Assembly: GCA_947037125.1 (NCBI GenBank)
Contig: CAMQTJ010000018.1
Location: 1-37,641 of the forward strand
Direction of reading: 5' to 3'
Origin: an uncultured Holdemania sp.
GTDB lineage: Bacteria; Bacillota_I; Bacilli_A; Erysipelotrichales; Erysipelotrichaceae
DNA length: 37,641 nt
The position numbers and the translations under genes are program-made. Shown in pieces: positions 8,111 through 15,226 of the stretch. Within the stretch, counting starts at the first letter, position 1. Each line of letters starts with the position of its first letter. The notes below the pieces were generated by a model. That model was not told the DNA's origin and did no database searches. It was given only the letters and a program-made list of their open reading frames with translations.

Positions 8111-8461
8111 ATTCCAAAAGATAGTAATAATAAAATAAAATGTAATCATTACAGATGTGATATTGAACTAACATTATAAATTATTGGGTGTAAATGGAAG
8201 GATTTGATATTATGGGAGTTACATCTTAATTCTGTTATTAGATTTAATGAAATAAGAAGACTTATTCCTTAAATAACTCTAAAAATACTTTCTCAATAAC
8301 TTAAAGATTTAGAAAACGATCAAATAATCAAAAAGAAAATATATCCTCAAGTACATATGATGGTTGAATACAGATTAACTAATTTTGATTAGCAACTTAT
8401 ACCAATACTAGATATTATGGATAAATGGAGAAAAAGCTATGTACAGGAATATAAAAAATGA
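8111..8461 (+). pseudogene. Decayed HxlR-family regulator, paralogue of the gene at 20977
   Basis: The frame aligns without any insertion or deletion to the intact HxlR regulator at 20977-21333. Shared blocks include HYRCDIELTL, KDLILWEL against KALILWEL, VIRFNE and LKDLE. Four in-frame stops interrupt it: TAA where the intact gene has Glu (LTL-E-II), TAA for Glu in LIP-E-IT, TAA for Gln before LKDLE, and TAG near FD-QLIP. The start codon has become ATT (8111-8113), although GGTGGAG still sits upstream. All the damage is by substitution. An upstream in-frame ATG (8093) is not the ancestral start. The neighbour downstream is the ADH paralogue, so the whole module is duplicated. Confidence 0.9.
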
Positions 8462-8510
8462 ATGAGTTTAAAATATTTTTAATACATAAAAGCATAATAA
8501 AATACAAAGT

Positions 8511-8558
8511 AATACCTTTTAGATACTGTCAATTACTACCATAAAGTTACTATCAAAC
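8511..8558 (+). promoter_or_regulatory. Decayed tandem HxlR operator ahead of the first ADH
   Basis: Two 24-bp units (8511-8534 and 8535-8558) align to the intact tandem operator at 21377-21424. Each keeps the left half-site TACC, and unit 1 keeps the linker TGTCAATT. The right GGT half-sites are lost (AGA and AGT in their place). Confidence 0.6.
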
Positions 8559-8595
8559 AAAAAAGTACCTACGTATAATTATTTTAATGTTAGTG

Positions 8596-8627
8596 TATAC
8601 TATGTTTATGTTGGTGATCCAACATAA
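8596..8627 (+). promoter_or_regulatory. Candidate -10 and 9-bp dyad ahead of the first ADH
   Basis: TATACT (8596-8601) could be a -10, with no clear -35. Directly after it lies a perfect inverted repeat, TTATGTTGG (8606-8614) and CCAACATAA (8619-8627) around TGAT. At that place it could be an operator over the start site or a 5' hairpin. Confidence 0.4.
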
Positions 8628-8676
8628 TTAAAAAAGTTGTACAAATTAACTATATGTTAGAAAAGAGGTATTTAAA

Positions 8677-9843
8677 ATGACAAGATTTACAATTCCAAGA
8701 GATGTATTTATGGGTGATGATGCTATTAGTGAACTTAGAAATATTAAAGGAAAAAAAGCTTATATTGTGATTGGTTCACAAAGACTAAAAAATGATGGGA
8801 CTTTAAGTAAAGTTGAAGGTTATCTTAAAGAGGCAGGTATTGAAAGTAAAGTATTTATTGGTGTTGAACATGACCCAAGTGTTCAAACTGTAAAAAAAGG
8901 CGTTGCAGAAATGTTAGAATATAAACCAGATTGGATTATTGGAATTGGTGGTGGTTCTCCAATTGATGCAGCTAAAGCAATGTGGTTATTTTATGAATAT
9001 CCAGAATTTACTTTTGAAGAAGCAATTAAACCATTTAATTTACCAGAACTTCGTAAAAAAGCTAAATTTATTGGCGTTACAACAACAAGTGGTACGGCAA
9101 CTGAAGTTACATCATTTAGTGTAATTACTGATAAAGAAACAGGTATTAAATACCCGATTGCAGACTTTAATTTAACTCCAGATATTGCAATTGTTGATAC
9201 TAATTTAGTATTAACATTAAGTCCTGAAGTTGTTGCAAATACAGGTCTTGATGTTTTAACTCATGCTATTGAAGCTTATGTTTCAACTATGGCAACACCA
9301 TTAACTGATGCACTAGCTATGAAAGCAATTGAAATGACTGTTGAAAATTTAGATGGTTCATACAATAAAGTTATGACGGCTAGAAAAAATATGCATATAG
9401 CTCAAAATTTAGCGGGTATGGCATTCTCAAATGCTATTTTAGGTATTGTGCATTCAATGGCACATAAAACAGGAGATATCTTTGTTATTCCACATGGTTT
9501 AGCAAATGCGATCTATCTTACATATGCAATTGAATATAATGCGAAAACTGCTCCTAAAAAATATGTAGAAATAGCAACACAGTTAAGATTAAAAGGAAAT
9601 ACAGATCAAGAACTAGTTAAAGCGTTGGTTGATTTAATTAAAAAAATGAGAAAAGATTTCAATATACAAGCTTCATTAAAAGAATTTGGTGTTGATGAAA
9701 AAGACTTCTTAAATAGATTACCAAGTCTTGCGAAAACTGCAGTAGCAGATCCATGCACTGGAACAAATCCTCGTACTATTGATGTTGCTACAATGGAAAG
9801 ACTTTATAAAGCAGCATATTATGGAGAGACTGTAGATTTTTAA
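8677..9843 (+). CDS. Iron-containing (group III) alcohol dehydrogenase, copy 1
   Basis: This is a 388-residue Fe-ADH. It has the NAD(P)-binding GIGGGSPIDAAKAMW (about 90-104), TTTSGTATEVT and metal-site residues in GLDVLTHAIEAY (Asp and His) and in VHSMAHKTGD...IPHGLANA (two His). It is expected to interconvert short-chain alcohols and aldehydes in the cytosol, probably in fermentative NAD+ regeneration or aldehyde removal. It is about 85% identical by eye to the copy at 21537, with the same length and no gap. AGAGG lies 8 nt before the ATG. The reading frame is intact although its cognate regulator upstream is dead, so expression may now be constitutive. No C-terminal or N-terminal AdhE-type fusion is present. 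Confidence 0.9.
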   Translation: MTRFTIPRDVFMGDDAISELRNIKGKKAYIVIGSQRLKNDGTLSKVEGYLKEAGIESKVFIGVEHDPSVQTVKKGVAEMLEYKPDWIIGIGGGSPIDAAKAMWLFYEYPEFTFEEAIKPFNLPELRKKAKFIGVTTTSGTATEVTSFSVITDKETGIKYPIADFNLTPDIAIVDTNLVLTLSPEVVANTGLDVLTHAIEAYVSTMATPLTDALAMKAIEMTVENLDGSYNKVMTARKNMHIAQNLAGMAFSNAILGIVHSMAHKTGDIFVIPHGLANAIYLTYAIEYNAKTAPKKYVEIATQLRLKGNTDQELVKALVDLIKKMRKDFNIQASLKEFGVDEKDFLNRLPSLAKTAVADPCTGTNPRTIDVATMERLYKAAYYGETVDF

Positions 9844-9898
9844 AAAAATTGAAATGTAAGAAATAAATATATAAAGCTTGTTATATAAAAAAATGTAA

Positions 9899-9925
9899 CC
9901 CCACTTAAAGTGTATTTAAGTGGGG
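9899..9925. terminator. Shared terminator between ADH copy 1 and ispH
   Basis: CCCCACTTAAA (9899-9909) pairs with TTTAAGTGGGG (9915-9925). The minus-strand side continues into TTACATTTTTTT, so it suits ispH best. The plus side has only a short T tract. Confidence 0.75.
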
Positions 9926-9931
9926 CTTTAA

Positions 9932-10834
9932 TTATAAAATTTTAGTGATATCAATTTCTTGATGAATAACTTGCTTTGTTATTGCATAGTTTTTTAAACA
10001 ATCGATAACCTGATTAGTTAAATAAGTAGGGGTACTTGCACCACTTGTTATACCAACACGATTGCTATCAATTAAGTATTCTGGTTTGATATCTAAATTA
10101 GATTCAATCAAAAAGACATTTGTGATACCACAATTGATTGCAATATCTCTTAATTTATTAGAGTTATTTGAAACAACATCACCGACAACAAATAATGTAT
10201 CTAATGAATTAGCTTCAAAAATTGCTTTTTGTCTAATAGTTGTAGCATTACATATTTCATGTTGAATAATGGCTTTTGGATATTTATTTAAAATAGCAGA
10301 GTTAATATGCTTTATTTCTAAGATACTCATTGTTGTTTGATTAGTTACAAAGATTTTATCATTATTTACATTTGGTATAGTATCATCACAAATTAGTGTG
10401 ATTTTATCTGATATATCACAAATTGCTTCAGCTTCAGGGTGATTTTTTTTTCCAATATATAAAATAGCATAATCTTGATTTAATTTATTAATTACAATAT
10501 CTTGAGTTTTTTTAACGTCAATGCAAGATGCATCAATGCATGTTAGACCTTTTGCTATTGCTTTTTGTTTTACATTTGCACTTATACCATGGGCTGTAAA
10601 GATAATAATTCCACTATCAATCTCATCAAGTAATTGTAATCTTGTCATATTTTTATTTTCAATTGTTTTAATATTTAAATTGTCTAAAGCCATTACCACA
10701 TATTTATTGTGGACTATCATTCCTAATACGTAGATATTTTGGTTAGGGTAATCAATTAAACATTGTTTCGCAACATTAATTGCATTCACTACTCCCTTGC
10801 AATATCCACGTGGTGTAATCGGTATTATTTGCAT
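9932..10834 (-). CDS. ispH: 4-hydroxy-3-methylbut-2-enyl diphosphate reductase
   Basis: IspH makes IPP and DMAPP from HMBPP in the last step of the non-mevalonate pathway, using a [4Fe-4S] cluster. The three cluster cysteines are visible in PRGYCKGV (about residue 12), IDASCIDVKK (about 97) and HEICNATTIRQ (about 195). Substrate-site residues are also present: VHNKY, FTAHG, the HPEAEAI Glu, and SGASTPT near the end. The start is the ATG at 10832-10834, preceded by AGGAG with 8 nt spacing. A frame opening 33 nt earlier would run through that ribosome-binding site. The product is 300 residues, the usual length. ispG is also in this window at 22.9 kb. B. subtilis has the same ispH-cshB-nfo neighbourhood, but here ispH is divergent from cshB. 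Confidence 0.95.
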   Translation of the reverse strand: MQIIPITPRGYCKGVVNAINVAKQCLIDYPNQNIYVLGMIVHNKYVVMALDNLNIKTIENKNMTRLQLLDEIDSGIIIFTAHGISANVKQKAIAKGLTCIDASCIDVKKTQDIVINKLNQDYAILYIGKKNHPEAEAICDISDKITLICDDTIPNVNNDKIFVTNQTTMSILEIKHINSAILNKYPKAIIQHEICNATTIRQKAIFEANSLDTLFVVGDVVSNNSNKLRDIAINCGITNVFLIESNLDIKPEYLIDSNRVGITSGASTPTYLTNQVIDCLKNYAITKQVIHQEIDITKIL

Positions 10835-10871
10835 AAAAAACACTCCTTTTATATATAATGATAACATACCT

Positions 10872-10900
10872 TTGCTATTTGTGTAAAAAAAATGTATAAT
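10872..10900 (+). promoter_or_regulatory. Promoter of cshB-nfo
   Basis: TTGCTA (10872-10877), a 17-bp spacer and TATAAT (10895-10900) stand 18 nt before the ATG, with GGTGAT as the ribosome-binding site. The 5' leader would be very short. Confidence 0.65.
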
Positions 10901-10918
10901 ACTATCGGGTGATATTAC

Positions 10919-12286
10919 ATGAATCTATATAGAGATTATCAATTTAGTGAAAAAACTAAAAATTTTATTGAATTAAATGGTTTTGAAACACCAACAAAAA
11001 TTCAAAAAGCGGTTATACCAATGGCAACAAAAGGAAAGGATATAATTGCTGTTTCAGATACAGGTACAGGGAAAACACATGCTTTTCTAATTCCTATTCT
11101 AGAAGCTGTGAACTCGGATAAACCTACAGTTCAAGCAGTTATAACAGCACCAACACGTGAACTTGCACAACAAATTTTTAATCGTGCAAAATTAATGATG
11201 AAAGTTGATCCAGAATTAAGAATCAAGTTAGTTACAGGAGGTTCAGATCGTAAACATATGGCAGATAGTATGAGTATCCAGCCACATATCGTTATCGGAA
11301 CTCCAGGTAGAATTAAAGACTTATTTTTAACTGATGGTGTTTTAAGAATTGACACAACTAAAATTTTAGTTGTCGATGAAGCTGACATGACTTTAGAATT
11401 TGGATTTTTAGAAGACATCGATGCTATGGCTACACGTATGTCTAAATCTCTTCAAATGATGGCATTTAGTGCAACAATTCCTCAAGCTTTAAAACCATTT
11501 TTAAAAAAATATATGACTAATCCTCAACTTGTTGAAATTAAAGATGATGAAGCTATGGCTCCACAAATCGAACATATTTTAATACCTTGTAAACATCGTA
11601 GTTATATTGAAACATGTATTGACATACTTCCAGGATTTATTCCTTATGTATGTTTAATATTCGCTAACACAAGAACTGATGCTGCTGATTGTGCTACACA
11701 ATTACGTAAAAATGGTTATGATGTTGTTGAATTACATGGTGGTTTAGAAGCTCGTCAAAGAAGACAGGCAATGAAACAATTAAGTAATCTTAAACAATCT
11801 TTTGTTGTTGCATCAGATATTGCTGCAAGAGGAATTGATATTGAAGGAATTACACATGTTATTTCTTTAGGTTTCCCAAGTGAACCAGATTTTTATATTC
11901 ACAGATCTGGAAGAACTGGTCGTGCTGGACGTGAAGGTGTATGTTTTGCAATCTATAAAGAAAGTGACATGAAGAGTGTTAATTACTTTAAAGAACGCGG
12001 TATAGTCTTTACACATAAAACATTTAAAAATGGTGTATGGTCAGAAATGAAAGATTTAGGTCAAAAATATATTCAAAAAAATGACTTGAGTGAAAAACAA
12101 TTAAGTCATAAATTAACTAGAAAAAAAGAAAAAGTTAAACCTGGTTATAAAAAGAAAAAAGCTGAAGAAGTTAAAAGAATTAAACAAAAAGAAAAAAGAG
12201 ATTTAATTCGTAAGAATATTAAAGAAGTAAGAAAAGAGCGTTATAAAACAGAACAAAGAGCTAAAACTGAGGCGCTAAATAAATGA
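10919..12286 (+). CDS. cshB: DEAD-box RNA helicase (CshB-like)
   Basis: The 455-residue ATP-dependent RNA helicase has the motifs in order: the Q motif in GFETPTKIQ (about 21-29), Walker A SDTGTGKT (45-52), PTRELAQQ, TPGR, DEAD in VVDEADM, SAT in AFSATIP, then the second RecA domain with ARGIDIEG and HRSGRTGRAGR. A basic C-terminal tail (from about 390, rich in Lys/Arg/Glu) probably adds RNA binding. Family members help mRNA decay, ribosome assembly and cold growth. The order cshB-nfo is as in B. subtilis (yqfR-yqfS), which supports CshB over other DEAD paralogues. Its stop overlaps the nfo start in ATGA, so the two are translationally coupled. Confidence 0.9.
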   Translation: MNLYRDYQFSEKTKNFIELNGFETPTKIQKAVIPMATKGKDIIAVSDTGTGKTHAFLIPILEAVNSDKPTVQAVITAPTRELAQQIFNRAKLMMKVDPELRIKLVTGGSDRKHMADSMSIQPHIVIGTPGRIKDLFLTDGVLRIDTTKILVVDEADMTLEFGFLEDIDAMATRMSKSLQMMAFSATIPQALKPFLKKYMTNPQLVEIKDDEAMAPQIEHILIPCKHRSYIETCIDILPGFIPYVCLIFANTRTDAADCATQLRKNGYDVVELHGGLEARQRRQAMKQLSNLKQSFVVASDIAARGIDIEGITHVISLGFPSEPDFYIHRSGRTGRAGREGVCFAIYKESDMKSVNYFKERGIVFTHKTFKNGVWSEMKDLGQKYIQKNDLSEKQLSHKLTRKKEKVKPGYKKKKAEEVKRIKQKEKRDLIRKNIKEVRKERYKTEQRAKTEALNK

Positions 12287-13125
12287 TAATCGGCTCACAT
12301 TGTAAAATGAGTTCAAAAGATTTTCTTTTGGGTTCTGTAAATGAAGCTTTAAGTTATGATGCTAATGCATTGATGATCTATACAGGTGCTCCACAAAATA
12401 CTATGCGACGCCCTGTAAAAGATTTAAAAGTTAAAGAAGCAACAGAGTTGTTAGCTCAAAATAATATTCCTATGGAAAATATGATTGCGCATGCACCATA
12501 TATTATTAACTTAGCAAACTGTGTTAATGCATCAACTTTTGAATTAGCAACTACTTTTTTAGAAAAAGAAATTGCAAGATGTGAAGAAATTGGTTTGAAA
12601 TACCTAGTATTACATCCAGGTTCATTCACAACAGCTACTTTTGATAAAGGTATTAATAAAATTGTTGAAGGCTTAAATATGGTTTTAAAACAAGATCAAA
12701 AAGTAACTATTTTACTTGAAACTATGTCAGGTAAGGGTAGTGAAGTTGGTTATGAGTTTGAACATTTAAAATATATTATGGATAACACTATTTTTAAGCA
12801 ACACCTTGCAGTATGTTTAGACACTTGTCATATTCATGATGCTGGTTATGATTTAAATGATTTTGACACAATCTTAAATGATTTTGATAAGATTATTGGA
12901 TTAGATAAATTAAAAGTTATGCATATTAATGATTCTAAAAATGAAATGGGAGCTAAAAAAGATCGTCATGCAAATATCGGTGATGGCTTTATTGGTTTTA
13001 AAAACTTACATTATATTGTGAATCATGAAAAACTTGAAAATGTAATTAAAATATTAGAAACACCATATATTGAAGAACAAGCTCCATATAAGGCTGAGAT
13101 AGCATTGTTAAAAAGTGAAATATAA
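12283..13125 (+). CDS. nfo: Endonuclease IV (AP endonuclease)
   Basis: The 280-residue protein cleaves DNA 5' of abasic sites in base-excision repair with a three-zinc centre. Metal-ligand motifs are all visible: the His in MIAHAPYIINLA, LVLHPGS, LLETMSGKG (Glu), CLDTCHIHDAGYD (Asp and His), VMHINDSK, DRHANIGDG and the ETP Glu near the end. The family signature HPGSF is complete. The ATG overlaps the cshB stop by 4 bp, with no need for a separate ribosome-binding site. A terminator follows within 10 bp, so the operon is cshB-nfo only. Length and motifs are normal. Confidence 0.95.
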   Translation: MIIGSHCKMSSKDFLLGSVNEALSYDANALMIYTGAPQNTMRRPVKDLKVKEATELLAQNNIPMENMIAHAPYIINLANCVNASTFELATTFLEKEIARCEEIGLKYLVLHPGSFTTATFDKGINKIVEGLNMVLKQDQKVTILLETMSGKGSEVGYEFEHLKYIMDNTIFKQHLAVCLDTCHIHDAGYDLNDFDTILNDFDKIIGLDKLKVMHINDSKNEMGAKKDRHANIGDGFIGFKNLHYIVNHEKLENVIKILETPYIEEQAPYKAEIALLKSEI

Positions 13126-13131
13126 AATATT

Positions 13132-13172
13132 AGAATTCAATGACATTTATTTGTACTTGAATTCTTTTTTTA
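13132..13172 (+). terminator. Intrinsic terminator of cshB-nfo
   Basis: AGAATTCAA (13132-13140) pairs with TTGAATTCT (13157-13165) across a 16-nt loop, followed by a T run. Confidence 0.8.
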
Positions 13173-13186
13173 TTATTATTATTATG

Positions 13187-13215
13187 TTGACTTGTGAAAG
13201 AATTAGTGATATTAT
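13187..13215 (+). promoter_or_regulatory. Near-consensus promoter of the 18-codon ORF
   Basis: TTGACT (13187-13192), a 17-bp spacer and TATTAT (13210-13215) make one of the best sigma-A promoters in the window. Transcription should start near 13222, just ahead of the AAGGAG of the small ORF. Confidence 0.75.
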
Positions 13216-13240
13216 GCATTCATTGGAAGGAGTTATTACT

Positions 13241-13297
13241 ATGACAAATATTCTAAACTTAAAATTAAATAGCAGCATAGTAATTAACTTACTATAA
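13241..13297 (+). CDS. 18-residue small ORF, leader peptide or small peptide upstream of the ABC pair
   Basis: ATG at 13241 to TAA at 13295-13297 encodes 18 residues: MTNILNLK, then LNSSIVINLL. It has a strong AAGGAG (13227-13232) with 8 nt spacing and its own near-consensus promoter, and a strong hairpin terminator follows 25 nt after the stop. The peptide is rich in Leu, Ile and Asn and has no Gly-Gly leader, Cys or signal peptide. Two readings are possible. It may be a regulatory leader whose translation controls readthrough into the ABC exporter genes 160 bp downstream. Alternatively it is a small peptide, perhaps exported by them. I favour the leader reading because the terminator lies between the ORF and the transporters. 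A longer frame beginning at 13115 runs through the nfo terminator and is not credible. Confidence 0.6.
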   Translation: MTNILNLKLNSSIVINLL

Positions 13298-13360
13298 ATT
13301 TTTTCTATAATTATTATAAATGAAAAAATACTAGGTTATTGCTAACTTAGTATTTTTTTA
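13298..13360 (+). terminator. Terminator with a possible competing hairpin (attenuator-like)
   Basis: The terminator stem pairs 13323-13338 with 13343-13358 (core TACTAGGTTA/TAACTTAGTA, one G-T) around TTGC, and its right arm ends in a T run. Upstream, ATTTTTTC (13298-13305) can pair with GAAAAAAT (13322-13329), with a further inner dyad TATAAT/ATTATA (13306-13318). That pairing would take up the left foot of the terminator. It is all A-T, so competition may be weak. Confidence 0.6.
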
Positions 13361-13459
13361 TGCTAAATCGCTAAATTTATTACAATTTGCTTTTTTAGTC
13401 TACAAAAAAATTATAAGATAAAAGTTATAATCAATAAAAATAAGGGGAGGTTGATAGTA

Positions 13460-15226
13460 GTGAAACGGCTAAAGATTATGATTAAAAGTTATAAAGATTT
13501 AATTAAAATGGCTTATAAGGATGAAAAAATGTATTTCTTTTGGGTTATGTTAAATTTTATATGTTATGGAGTATATGGTTATTCGATAATCCAAGTACCA
13601 AGAATTGTTTTAGAAATGCTTGAATCTAATACGGTTAATTTTGAGCTTCTAATTATTGTATTTACTATTATCTTTATAAGTGATTTAGGAATTTCATTGT
13701 GTAAAATAAAGTATACACCTGTAGGATATCGTATTCGATATGGTTTGATGCTTAAATATAATGAAAAGAATTTATCAATACCTTTAGATCAATATGAAGA
13801 TCCAAAAATTTTGGATAACTTATGGAATATCACAAGACCGATAACTTCAGTAAATGGTGTGCAGTTTTTTTACTTGCATTGCGCTGAATTTAGTGGGAAT
13901 TTCGCAATTATATTAATATCAATAGGAGTTTTATTAAAACTTAACATTATATTAGCGATATTTATTTTTATATGGATTATCATCTATACATTCTTAAATG
14001 TTTTAAATTCTGAAAAGATTGGAAAAATAAAAGATGATGGTGGTAGCATTTATAGAAAACATTTTTACTTTAAAAACATTAGCATGGATATTTCTTTTGC
14101 GAAGGAAATGCGTGTATTTAGATTAAAAAATTGGTTTAAAATAAAAATGAATACTTTACTAGATGACATGGAGAAATTTTCAAAACTAACTTATAAGTTT
14201 AGTGCTAAAATTATGATTTTGGATAATATTTACCAATTTATACGTGATAGTATTATGTATATTACATTAATTATTTTATATTTTGATAATAAAATTAATC
14301 TGGCACAGTTTTCTATGTATTCAGTATTAGTAATGCAGTTAAACAATGCCTTGTCATTAGGGGTTAATAATATTAAAACGATAGTTAATGAATATGAAAA
14401 ATATACTAAGATGTTTGATTATTTTAGAATTGAAAATGAAGATAATAAAGGTTTAGAATTTAAATGTGATAATGATTGGGAGATAAAATTTGATAATGTT
14501 AGTTTTCATTATTTAGGTAGTGATAAAAACATTTATGAAAATTTAAACTTTACAATTAAAAAAGGTAAAAAAATTGCAGTTATAGGTTTAAATGGTGTTG
14601 GTAAAACAACTTTGATTAAATTATTAATGCGTTTATATAAGCCAACTGATGGGAAAATATTATTTAATGGTGTTGATATTCAATCTTTTAAATTAAGTGA
14701 ATACTATAATCTTTTTGCACCAGTATTTCAAGAAATTAACTTGTTTGCTTATTCAGTTAAAGAAAACTTAGTTTTTGATCAAGAATATGATGATAAAATA
14801 GCTTATGATGCACTTATACAAGTAGGTCTAAAAGATAAAATATCGCTTGATCAATTAGATAAAAGCATGACTAAAATAATTGATGAAGATGGATTATTAT
14901 TATCAGGTGGTGAATCTCAAAAGTTTGCAATGGCACGAGCAATTTGTTCGAATCGACAAGTACTAATCCTTGATGAACCAACAAGTGCCTTAGATGCAAT
15001 AGCAGAATATGATTTTTATCATAAAATTAATAATGATTATAAAGATAAGACAATTTTATTTATATCTCATCGTTTAGCAAGTACTAGTTTTTGTGATGAA
15101 ATAATTTTAGTTGATGATAAGTGTATTAAGGAACATGGTACTCATGATCAATTAATGAAACTTGAAGGTAAGTACTTTGAATTATATCGAGTTCAATCAA
15201 AGTATTATCAAAAGGAGGAATCATAA
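13460..15226 (+). CDS. ABC exporter half-transporter 1 (membrane domain plus ATPase)
   Basis: The protein is 588 residues. The N-terminal half has about five to six membrane helices of the ABC exporter type (residues about 25-300). The C-terminal ATPase has Walker A GLNGVGKTT, Q-loop FQEINLF, signature LSGGESQ, Walker B VLILDEPTSALD with the catalytic Glu, and H-loop ISHR. The start is the GTG at 13460, placed 9 nt after GGGGAGG. The TTG at 13451 abuts that site and is unlikely. The next gene starts in TAATG overlap, so the two halves are made together and probably form a heterodimer. No peptidase C39 domain is present. The substrate is unknown: the family exports peptides, lipids or drugs. 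Confidence 0.88.
   Translation: MKRLKIMIKSYKDLIKMAYKDEKMYFFWVMLNFICYGVYGYSIIQVPRIVLEMLESNTVNFELLIIVFTIIFISDLGISLCKIKYTPVGYRIRYGLMLKYNEKNLSIPLDQYEDPKILDNLWNITRPITSVNGVQFFYLHCAEFSGNFAIILISIGVLLKLNIILAIFIFIWIIIYTFLNVLNSEKIGKIKDDGGSIYRKHFYFKNISMDISFAKEMRVFRLKNWFKIKMNTLLDDMEKFSKLTYKFSAKIMILDNIYQFIRDSIMYITLIILYFDNKINLAQFSMYSVLVMQLNNALSLGVNNIKTIVNEYEKYTKMFDYFRIENEDNKGLEFKCDNDWEIKFDNVSFHYLGSDKNIYENLNFTIKKGKKIAVIGLNGVGKTTLIKLLMRLYKPTDGKILFNGVDIQSFKLSEYYNLFAPVFQEINLFAYSVKENLVFDQEYDDKIAYDALIQVGLKDKISLDQLDKSMTKIIDEDGLLLSGGESQKFAMARAICSNRQVLILDEPTSALDAIAEYDFYHKINNDYKDKTILFISHRLASTSFCDEIILVDDKCIKEHGTHDQLMKLEGKYFELYRVQSKYYQKEES

Noticed and set aside
8111-8461. Stop-codon recoding (TAA/TAG read as an amino acid) as explanation for the in-frame stops in hxlR and the HAD gene.
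   Set aside because: The stops replace different residues (Glu, Gln and another), and every intact gene in the window ends at TAA, TAG or TGA. Ordinary pseudogene decay explains it.
13115-13297. A 60-codon frame containing the 18-codon ORF.
   Set aside because: It would start inside nfo and run through the nfo terminator and the new promoter. Only the part from the ATG at 13241 has a proper ribosome-binding site.
13241-13297. A bacteriocin or lasso/lanthipeptide precursor for the ABC pair.
   Set aside because: The peptide has no Cys, no Gly-Gly or other leader, and no modifying enzyme nearby. An exported unmodified peptide remains possible, but a classical RiPP is not supported.
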